The position numbers and the translations under genes are program-made. A stretch of DNA of 64,000 bases from Streptomyces sp. XY006 (lineage in GTDB: Bacteria; Actinomycetota; Actinomycetes; Streptomycetales; Streptomycetaceae): contig NZ_NOKT01000012.1 of NCBI RefSeq assembly GCF_002237655.1, positions 124,001 through 188,000 of the forward strand. Direction: 5' to 3'. Numbering within the stretch: position 1 is the first letter of the stretch; every line of letters begins with the position of its first letter. Of the stretch, positions 25,530 through 31,402 are shown piece after piece. The notes under the pieces are model-generated. The model made no database searches. It saw only the letters and a list, made by a program, of their open reading frames with translations, and was not told the DNA's origin.

Positions 25530-25546
25530 ATGTACGTCCTGTACAT
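25530..25546. promoter_or_regulatory. TGTACA-containing palindrome, probable Phd/YefM operator
   Basis: ATGTAC (25530-25535), five bases, GTACAT (25541-25546): a perfect inverted repeat containing the hexamer TGTACA at 25540-25545. TGTACA is the core recognised by E. coli YefM. It lies 18-34 bp before the antitoxin start and 57 bp before the divergent ClpP-like start. Confidence 0.6.
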
Positions 25547-25602
25547 TTTTTACGGAGACAGCTGTCACCGGAGACAGCCCTGCCCGTGAGGAGGGGTTCG
25601 CC

Positions 25603-26238
25603 ATGACCCGACCGTCCGCCCGTCACGTGCTGCCCGAGTTCACCGACCGCACAGGGATGGGACAGCGGACGCTGGATCCGTACTCCAAGCTCCTGAAGGA
25701 GCGGATCGTCCTCCTGGGCACGCCGGTGGACGAGGCCTCGGCGAACGACGTGTCGGCCCAGATCATGTACCTGGAGCACCAGGCCCCGGACCGCGACATC
25801 TCGCTCTACGTCAACTCGCCCGGCGGCAGCTTCCACGCGATGACGGCGATCCACGACACCATGCGGTACGTCTCCTGCGACGTGGAGACGATCTGCCTGG
25901 GCCAGGCGGGCACGGAGGCCGCGGTACTGCTGGCGGCGGGCACGCCCGGCAAACGCTTCACGCTGGCGGACGCCCGTATCGTGCTCCGCCAGCCCGCGCT
26001 TCCCGAACCGGTCCGGGGGCAGGCGGGCGATCTGGCCGTCCAGGCCGACGAGTTGACGCGCGTCCGCACACGGACGGAGGAGCTGCTGGCCCGTCACACC
26101 GGCCGCACCCGGGAGCAGGTGAGCGCGGACCTGGAACGGGACAGGTTCCTCACCGCCCAGGAGGCGGTCGAATACGGCCTGGTGGACGGGATCATGCCCG
26201 ACCGCACGGCCGGCCGGCCCGCGCCGACGGGACGGTGA
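25603..26238 (+). CDS. ClpP-like protein with degenerate catalytic triad
   Basis: 211-residue member of the ClpP/crotonase fold. Shared family features: LLKERIVLLGTPVDE, DISLYVNSPGGSFHAMTAIHDTM, LAAGTPGKRFTLADARI and ERDRFLTAQEAVEYGLVDGI. The catalytic Ser expected in GQAASMGA is replaced (GQAGTEAA, Thr104), and the catalytic His expected in HQP is Arg129 (RQP); only the triad Asp (D180) remains. It therefore should not be an active serine protease by the usual mechanism and may be a structural or regulatory subunit of mixed ClpP rings. ATG at 25603 follows a GAGGAGGGG site. An 8-nt step leads to the next small gene. Streptomyces have several clpP paralogues; which one this corresponds to is not established here. 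Confidence 0.9.
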   Translation: MTRPSARHVLPEFTDRTGMGQRTLDPYSKLLKERIVLLGTPVDEASANDVSAQIMYLEHQAPDRDISLYVNSPGGSFHAMTAIHDTMRYVSCDVETICLGQAGTEAAVLLAAGTPGKRFTLADARIVLRQPALPEPVRGQAGDLAVQADELTRVRTRTEELLARHTGRTREQVSADLERDRFLTAQEAVEYGLVDGIMPDRTAGRPAPTGR

Positions 26239-26245
26239 GCCGCCC

Positions 26246-26554
26246 GTGCTGCCTCCCGAACTGCCGCCGCTGCCCGCCCTGACGCGCGCCGAGGCGGAGC
26301 TGATCGACCGTTACCTGGACGTCGTCGACCTGCTCGGCCGGATCAACCCGGCGCTGGACGGCGACACCTACCGCGGACTGCGCGCCGCCCAGGCCCTGGT
26401 CGGCAAGGCGACCGCGCTGCGCGACGCGCTGGCCGTGATGCACCACCGGGGCGAGACAGAACTGCACGCGGGCACGCTGGCCCGGGCGCTGCGGGTGCTG
26501 GACGGCGAGCGGCGCACGGCACGCGTCACGCTGCCTCCGGAGTCCGCGAGTTGA
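26246..26554 (+). CDS. Small helical hypothetical protein downstream of the ClpP-like gene
   Basis: 102-residue protein, no family recognised. It begins MLPPELPPLPALTRAEAELID, a Pro-rich start followed by three or four predicted amphipathic helices (about 16-35, 42-65, 75-90) and a short charged tail; no Cys, no membrane segment. GTG at 26246 starts only 7 nt after the ClpP-like stop, so the two are almost surely cotranscribed and probably functionally linked. GC3-rich codon usage supports it as real. A possible adaptor or partner of the ClpP-like protein. Confidence 0.7.
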   Translation: MLPPELPPLPALTRAEAELIDRYLDVVDLLGRINPALDGDTYRGLRAAQALVGKATALRDALAVMHHRGETELHAGTLARALRVLDGERRTARVTLPPESAS

Positions 26555-26911
26555 CGCGGCGGTGACGGCCCGGGCGCCCGTCCGGCCGACGGTGCGTCCG
26601 GGCCTGAGTCGAAACGGCCCAAACGACGTACCCCTGTTCGGAGTAGACAGGGATCCTTTTTTTGGCCCCTCGCAGTTGCGCAACGCGCGGACCCCTGGGG
26701 CGGAATGGGGCGTTCCATCGCTGGTCCGGCCGTCCGCGAACCCGTGGACAGCCGGTCGAACACAGACGTGTCCACCCGAACGGGTGAGTGGTGAGTAACA
26801 ACACAAATCCCCGGTTGCGTTGGGATTTCAGGACAACCATGAGTCAAGATCCCTGTCTGACGACAAGCCCCCGCCACAGCGGCGGGGCGGTCCGGGCGGA
26901 CGCCGAGTCCT
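26555..26911. other. Long non-coding stretch before the riboswitch
   Basis: Between the ClpP-linked gene and the aptamer. It contains the T7 hairpin (26632-26663) and a second hairpin CCCCGCC/GGCGGGG (26869-26887). The promoter of the NlpC/P60 transcript is expected here. No ORF with coding-like codon use was seen. Confidence 0.5.
26632..26663 (+). terminator. Hairpin followed by a T7 run
   Basis: CCCTGT (26632-26637) and ACAGGG (26647-26652) with a 9-nt loop, then ATCC and seven T residues (26657-26663). This resembles a classical intrinsic terminator, uncommon in Streptomyces, 78 nt after the small helical gene. The short stem and 4-nt gap before the T-run weaken the call. Confidence 0.45.
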
Positions 26912-27090
26912 GCCGCCGCCCGGATGACCGGTCGACAGGAGTGGATCGGCAGGAGTGGAGGACCCAAGCACGACGGGTCGCCGGGACGGTCACGCCATGA
27001 CCGGGTCCGAGCAGCCCTTGGGGTGAAGCCGCGTCAGCGGCCGGGCAACTTCGCCAGCCCGAATCCGACAGGTCATCCTTCACAGGCGGC
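26912..27090 (+). ncRNA. c-di-AMP riboswitch (ydaO-yuaA class)
   Basis: The leader of the NlpC/P60 gene contains the conserved blocks of the ydaO-yuaA class: GGAGGACCCAAG (26956-26967), CTTGGGGTGAAG (about 27016-27027) and CCCGAATCCGACAG (27058-27071), close to the Bacillus forms GGGGGACCCA, TTGGGGTGAA and CGAATCCGNCAG. A closing helix is visible: GCCGCC (26912-26917) with GGCGGC (27085-27090), and GGATGACC (26922-26929) with GGTCATCC (27071-27078). In Streptomyces this class precedes cell-wall lytic enzymes and switches them off when cyclic di-AMP is high. The ribosome site of the hydrolase lies 5 nt beyond the closing helix, so the expression platform may act at either level. Confidence 0.93.
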
Positions 27091-27106
27091 TGACGAAGGG
27101 TTGCGC

Positions 27107-27580
27107 ATGACTGCGCTCAATCGTGTCCCGTCGCTGATGGTCCGGGCCGGTACGGCTTCGGCCCTCACCATCGCCGCCGTGGGCGGCTCGATCGTGGCGC
27201 CCGGCTTCTCGTCCGAAGCGGCGGCGGCCACGCCGGCGACCAAGGCACTCCAGATAGCGGCCTCCAAGAAGGGTTCGCCCTACAAGTACGGGGCCACCGG
27301 ACCGCACCGGTTCGACTGCTCGGGGCTGACGCTCTACGCGTTCAAGAAGGCGGGCAAGAAGCTGCCGCGCACGGCCGCCCAGCAGTACAACAAGACGCGC
27401 CACATCTCCGCCAAGAACCGCAAGGCGGGAGACCTGGTGTTCTTCCACTCGGGCAGCAGCGTGTACCACGTGGGTATCTACGCGGGTAAGAACAAGCTCT
27501 GGCACTCCCCGAAGAGCGGTGACGTGGTGCGGTTGCAGAAGATCTGGACCAAGAGTGTCTGGTACGGGCGCGTGAAGTGA
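27107..27580 (+). CDS. Secreted NlpC/P60 cell-wall hydrolase
   Basis: 157-residue exported peptidoglycan endopeptidase. Signal peptide: MTALNRVPSLMVRAGTASAL, hydrophobic core, likely cleavage near SSEAAAA. The NlpC/P60 domain (about 45-157) has KKGSPYKYGATGPHRFDCSGL with the catalytic Cys, AAQQYNKTRHI, the KAGDLVFFHS segment and the catalytic His in VYHVGIYAG, then LWHSPKSGDVV. Cleaves D-Glu-type stem-peptide bonds in this family. The ATG at 27107 follows GAAGGG. The gene is preceded by a c-di-AMP riboswitch, tying wall remodelling to this second messenger, as for other Streptomyces lytic enzymes. Lacks a LysM domain or coiled coil. Confidence 0.94.
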   Translation: MTALNRVPSLMVRAGTASALTIAAVGGSIVAPGFSSEAAAATPATKALQIAASKKGSPYKYGATGPHRFDCSGLTLYAFKKAGKKLPRTAAQQYNKTRHISAKNRKAGDLVFFHSGSSVYHVGIYAGKNKLWHSPKSGDVVRLQKIWTKSVWYGRVK

Positions 27581-27660
27581 TCCTCCGGCGTGCGGCGGCG
27601 TCCTGACGCGCCGCCGCACGCCCGGAGCGTGACACGGGCTCATGGGGGCACCCGTCCCCC

Positions 27661-28293
27661 ATGGCCGAGCACCGCCCCTGCACCGCACGCAACGAGACTC
27701 CGCTGCAGCGCGCCGACCGCAACTTCGTCGAGCTGCTCCAGGAACTCCGCGTCACCCAGACGGGCGTACAGATCCTCTTCGCCTTCCTGCTGTCGCTCGC
27801 CTTCACCTCGCGCTTCGAGGACCTCGACGCGGTCCAGCGCGTCACCTACGTCATCACGCTGCTGCTGGCGGTCCTGGCCGCGACGCTGTTCACCGCGCCG
27901 GCCGCGCTGCACCGCTCCCTCTTCCAGCAGGGCGCCAAGCCGCGCATCGTGCAGGTCTCCTCGCGGCTGGCCACCGCCGGTCTGGTGGTGCTGGTGTTCG
28001 CGTTCAGCGGCTCGGTGCTGCTGGTGGTCGATGTGACCATGGGCCGGGCCGGTGGCATCGCCGCCTGCGCGGGAACGTTTCTGGTCTGCGTCGGTCTGTG
28101 GGGGCTGCTCCCCCGGCTGGTGCGGCGGGCCGGGCTGCGTGACGAGGAGGGCGGGACCGCCGCCCGGAGCGCCTCCGAGACGCCGCCCCAGGACGGTACG
28201 AGGATCCCCGCACCGCTGCGGCGCACCGTCGTCCAGCCGACCACGCCGAGCGGGGCGGTGCCCCACCGGGAGGCCTCGGCCCGGCAGCGGTGA
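27661..28293 (+). CDS. DUF6328 family integral membrane protein
   Basis: 210-residue protein with four predicted helices (about 35-50, 60-80, 105-125, 130-155) between a soluble N-terminus (RNETPLQRADRNFVELLQEL) and a long polar, probably disordered tail. The segment ELRVTQTGVQILFAFLLSLAF matches what I know as DUF6328 in Streptomyces; function unknown. ATG at 27661. Convergent with the RsbW-like ATPase gene, whose stop is 7 nt away. Confidence 0.75.
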   Translation: MAEHRPCTARNETPLQRADRNFVELLQELRVTQTGVQILFAFLLSLAFTSRFEDLDAVQRVTYVITLLLAVLAATLFTAPAALHRSLFQQGAKPRIVQVSSRLATAGLVVLVFAFSGSVLLVVDVTMGRAGGIAACAGTFLVCVGLWGLLPRLVRRAGLRDEEGGTAARSASETPPQDGTRIPAPLRRTVVQPTTPSGAVPHREASARQR

Positions 28294-28299
28294 CGGCCG

Positions 28300-28758
28300 C
28301 TACGGCTCCTGCCGGACCGCCGTCGGCACGGGCTGCGCCGGGATCACCCACGGCAGTTCGATCGAGATGGTCTTGCCGCCCTCGCGGGTGGGGCGGATCC
28401 TGAGCCTGCCGCCGCACTCGGCGGTCAGCCACCGGATGATCACCAGGCCGCGGCCGTTGTCCTGCTGCACGGCGGCGGGGAGCCGTCTGGGAAAGCGCGG
28501 GTGGCTGTCCGTGACCCCGATGCGCAAGCGCTCGTCTCGGTCGAGCGCGACGTCGACGGTGAAGGTGGGCGACTGTCCGAAGGTGTGCTGGACGGCGTTG
28601 GTGGCGAGTTCGGAGACGATGAGCCGGATGGTGTCGGACACTTCCGTGTCCGCCGGCAGGCCCCACTCCGCCAGCGTGCCCACCACATAGGCGCGCGCTG
28701 CGGAGACCGAGGCCGGATCGCTCGGCAGAGTGACGGATGCTTCCAGATGGTCTGCCAT
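28300..28758 (-). CDS. RsbW-like ATP-binding regulatory protein (HATPase_c_2)
   Basis: 152-residue single-domain GHKL ATPase. The N-box is IVSELATNAVQHTFG; the other ATP-binding blocks are IGVTDSHPRFPRR and DNGRGLVIIRWLTAECGGRL. Proteins of this type act as anti-sigma kinases or are encoded beside XRE/DUF397 pairs in Streptomyces. ATG at 28758 follows a weak GGGA-type site. Divergent from the XRE gene with a 214-bp region that carries an AT-rich palindrome. The exact partner is unknown. Confidence 0.85.
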   Translation of the reverse strand: MADHLEASVTLPSDPASVSAARAYVVGTLAEWGLPADTEVSDTIRLIVSELATNAVQHTFGQSPTFTVDVALDRDERLRIGVTDSHPRFPRRLPAAVQQDNGRGLVIIRWLTAECGGRLRIRPTREGGKTISIELPWVIPAQPVPTAVRQEP

Positions 28759-28885
28759 GGCGACGTCGTCCCTTTCCCACGGGACCGCAGTCCGACACGG
28801 AGCGGATGGTTCGAGTACGGTCCCGGACTGGTGCTTCGTCCGCCAGACTGCCACCGAATCACCCACGAAGGACGGCGATCCACCA

Positions 28886-28901
28886 AGATATGCATATATC
28901 T
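28886..28901. promoter_or_regulatory. AT-rich 16-bp palindrome in the ATPase/XRE divergent promoter
   Basis: AGATAT (28886-28891), GCAT, ATATCT (28896-28901) give a perfect palindrome with only A/T-rich sequence in a region of high GC. It lies 72 bp before the XRE start and 128 bp before the ATPase start, a likely operator for the XRE regulator. Confidence 0.5.
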
Positions 28902-28972
28902 GTCGCTCGAAGCGGTGAACTCTGCGACGCGAGACCGTATTTGGGTGGCACGGAAGGAGTAAGGAGAAGCCC

Positions 28973-29833
28973 ATGCAGCACGGTCCCGCGGTGCGCCGCC
29001 GGAAGCTGGGCGCCGAACTGCGCGCGCTGCGCGCCGCGGCGGGGCTCACCAGTGGTGAGGCGGCCCGGCTGGTGGGCTGGCACCAGTCCAAGGTCAGCCG
29101 GATCGAGACGGGCACGAGCGGGGTGAAACCGGCCGATGTGCGGTTACTGCTCGACGCCTACCGCGTGGCCGACACCCAACTGCGGGACCTGCTCATGGTG
29201 TTGGCGGGATCCGACGACACCGGCGGCCGGCACCACTGGTGGCACGCCTACCGCGGGGTCCTGCCCCCGACCTACCGGGACTTCATCAGCCTGGAGTCGC
29301 AGGCCACCGCGATGCGCACACTGGAGACCACGGTCGTCCCGGGCCTGTTGCAGACGCCGGAGTACGCGCGGGCGGTGACCAGGGCCGCCGTGGAGGGACT
29401 GCCGGAGGACCGGCTCGACACCCTGGTCGAGGTGCGCCTGGCCCGGCAGGACGTGCTGCGCGCGGACCCGCCGCTGGAGCTGAGCGCCGTCCTGGACGAG
29501 GCGGTGCTGCGGCGGGAGGTGGGCGGGCCCGGGGTCATGGCCCGGCAGCTGGAACGGCTGGTCGAGGCGGCCCGCCTGCCCCAAGTGCGGCTCCAGGTCC
29601 TGCCGTTCGCCGCCGGAGCGCACATCGGCGTCACCGGGCCTTTCGTAATTTTCTCATTTTCGAGCACTTCTGATCTGGATGTGGTTGTTCTGGACCACTT
29701 GACGAGTAGCCTCTACCTGGAACGGAAAGAAGACCTCCAGGCGTACACGGAGGCCTTCAACGCCCTTCAGATCCACGCCCTTTCGCCCGAGGACTCGTTG
29801 GATTTCATCGCCGGGACAGCCGCCGGCGCCTAA
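28973..29833 (+). CDS. XRE-family regulator with DUF5753 domain (WhiJ-like), contains a TTA codon
   Basis: 286-residue regulator. HTH_XRE at about 10-66 (LGAELRALRAAAGLTSGEAA, VGWHQSKVSRIETGTSGVK), then DUF5753 (about 95-280; YRDFISLESQATAMRTLET, VVPGLLQTPEYARAV, LERLVEAARLPQVRLQVLPF). Such proteins pair with DUF397 proteins and include the developmental regulator WhiJ. Leu58 is encoded by TTA (29144-29146), so translation should need the bldA tRNA. The codons at about 29645-29700 (ATT, TCA, TTT, ACT, TCT, GTT) are markedly AT-rich. ATG at 28973 follows AAGGAG. The DUF397 gene follows after 9 nt. Confidence 0.93.
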   Translation: MQHGPAVRRRKLGAELRALRAAAGLTSGEAARLVGWHQSKVSRIETGTSGVKPADVRLLLDAYRVADTQLRDLLMVLAGSDDTGGRHHWWHAYRGVLPPTYRDFISLESQATAMRTLETTVVPGLLQTPEYARAVTRAAVEGLPEDRLDTLVEVRLARQDVLRADPPLELSAVLDEAVLRREVGGPGVMARQLERLVEAARLPQVRLQVLPFAAGAHIGVTGPFVIFSFSSTSDLDVVVLDHLTSSLYLERKEDLQAYTEAFNALQIHALSPEDSLDFIAGTAAGA

Positions 29834-29842
29834 GGAGGCACC

Positions 29843-30073
29843 ATGCGTGCACTGCCTCGTCACGTCCCCTCAAGCAGCGAACTGCACGGCCTGCGATGGT
29901 TGCGCAGCAGCTACAGCACCGGCGCGAACAACTGCGTCGAGACCGCGTGTCCGCAGACCCCGCCCTGGGCGGGACTGCTCGCCGTACGCGACTCCAAGGC
30001 CCCGGACGGGCCCGCACTGCTCTTCTCCGGGCGGAGCTGGGCCGCGTTCACGGCCGGGGTCGGCCGTATGTGA
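29843..30073 (+). CDS. DUF397 domain protein
   Basis: 76-residue protein typical of DUF397: LRWLRSSYSTGANNCVETAC, AVRDSKAPDGPALLFSGRSW and AAFTAGV. These small proteins accompany XRE/DUF5753 regulators and are thought to modulate them in a toxin/antitoxin-like or anti-regulator manner. ATG at 29843 with AGGAGG close upstream. Convergent with bioF. Confidence 0.92.
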   Translation: MRALPRHVPSSSELHGLRWLRSSYSTGANNCVETACPQTPPWAGLLAVRDSKAPDGPALLFSGRSWAAFTAGVGRM

Positions 30074-30124
30074 CCGTCTTCCGGTCTGTCCACCCTCGTG
30101 CGACGCACGGCCGTGTACGCCGAC

Positions 30125-31252
30125 TCATGGCCGCGTCTCGCCGATCAGCCGTACAGCGCGTTCGATCTGCTGACCGGTCAGGTCCGCGCGGGCGGTCAGC
30201 CTGAGCCGTGAGATGCCGTCCGGCACGGACGGCGGGCGGAAACATCCCACGGCCAGGCCCGCCGCGCGGCACTCGGCCGCCCAGCGCACGGCGTCCTCCG
30301 CGGAGGGCGCCCGCACCGAGACCACCGCGGCGTCCGGACGCACCGCTTCCAGACCCGCGGTGGTCAGGCGTGCGTACAACTCGTCCGCCACCGCGCGGGC
30401 CCGCTCCGCCCGTTCCGGCTCGCGGCGCAGCAGCCGCAGGGCCGCGAGGGCGGCTCCCGCCGCCGCGGGGGCCAGGCCCGTGTCGAAGATGAACGTCCGG
30501 GCCGCGTTGACCAGGTGCTCGACGACCCGGGCGGGGCCGAGGACCGCTCCGCCCTGGCTGCCGAGCGACTTGGACAGCGTGACCGTGGCGACGACGTCGT
30601 CCGCGCCCGCGAGTCCCGCCGCGTGCGGGGCGCCGCGGCCGCCGTCGCCGAGGACGCCCAGGCCGTGGGCGTCGTCCACGACCAGCCCGGCGCCGTGCTC
30701 CCGGCAGGCCCGGGCGAGCGCGGCCAGCGGGGCCGCGTCGCCGTCGACGGAGAAGACCGTGTCGGACACGGCGATCGCCGTGCCCTCGTGATCCGCCAGC
30801 GCCTTGCGCACGGCCTCCGGCTCGGCGTGCGCCACGACCTCGGTGGTGCCCCGGGCCAGCCGGCAGCCGTCGATGAGCGAGGCGTGGTTGCCCGCGTCGG
30901 AGACGATCAGGGAGCCGTGCGGCGCCAGCGCGGTGACCGCCGCCAGGTTGGCGGCGTAGCCGGAGGAGAAGACCAGGGCCGCCTCGAAGCCGCAGAATTC
31001 GGCCAGTTCCCGCTCCAGCTCGGTGTGCAGTTCGGTGGTGCCGGTGACGAGCCGGGAGCCGGTCGCGCCCGCGCCCCAGGTGCGCGCCGCGCGGGCCGCG
31101 CCCTCGGTGACCTCGGGGTGGTGGGCCAGCCCCAGGTAGTCGTTGCTCGCCAGGTCGAGGAGCGGGGAACGGGCCGGACGGGGACGCAGCGTCCGCACGA
31201 GCCCGGCGCGGCGGCGCAGCTCCGCCTGCTCGTCGATCCAGCCGAACGCCAT
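30125..31252 (-). CDS. bioF: 8-amino-7-oxononanoate synthase
   Basis: 375-residue PLP enzyme condensing pimeloyl-ACP with alanine, the first step of the biotin ring assembly. Motifs: LDLASNDYLGLAHHPEV, GAGATGSRLVTGTTELH, SDAGNHASLIDGCRLA, VVDDAHGLGVLG and the PLP Lys in VTLSKSLGSQGGAVLG. The ATG at 31252 has GGAGG 8 nt upstream. Divergent from bioB, so bioF and bioBAD flank a shared control region. Length is at the short end of the family but complete. Confidence 0.95.
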   Translation of the reverse strand: MAFGWIDEQAELRRRAGLVRTLRPRPARSPLLDLASNDYLGLAHHPEVTEGAARAARTWGAGATGSRLVTGTTELHTELERELAEFCGFEAALVFSSGYAANLAAVTALAPHGSLIVSDAGNHASLIDGCRLARGTTEVVAHAEPEAVRKALADHEGTAIAVSDTVFSVDGDAAPLAALARACREHGAGLVVDDAHGLGVLGDGGRGAPHAAGLAGADDVVATVTLSKSLGSQGGAVLGPARVVEHLVNAARTFIFDTGLAPAAAGAALAALRLLRREPERAERARAVADELYARLTTAGLEAVRPDAAVVSVRAPSAEDAVRWAAECRAAGLAVGCFRPPSVPDGISRLRLTARADLTGQQIERAVRLIGETRP

Positions 31253-31316
31253 GGGTGGTCCTCCGCGGAATTTGTAGGCAGTGCACAGACACTAGCGGGA
31301 CGACCAGCAGGTCAGT

Positions 31317-31334
31317 GTGTGGCAATACCCACAC
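31317..31334. promoter_or_regulatory. Inverted repeat in the bioF/bioB divergent region
   Basis: GTGTGG (31317-31322), six bases, CCACAC (31329-31334): a perfect 6-bp inverted repeat midway between the divergent biotin genes, 65 bp from bioF and 69 bp from bioB. A candidate operator for both; which regulator binds is unknown. Confidence 0.4.
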
Positions 31335-31402
31335 CTCGAAGCGGGTCTGTTGTGCGAAGTCTCCTTGGCCCGGACCGCCTCCTTAGGACAGGATCGGCTC
31401 TC

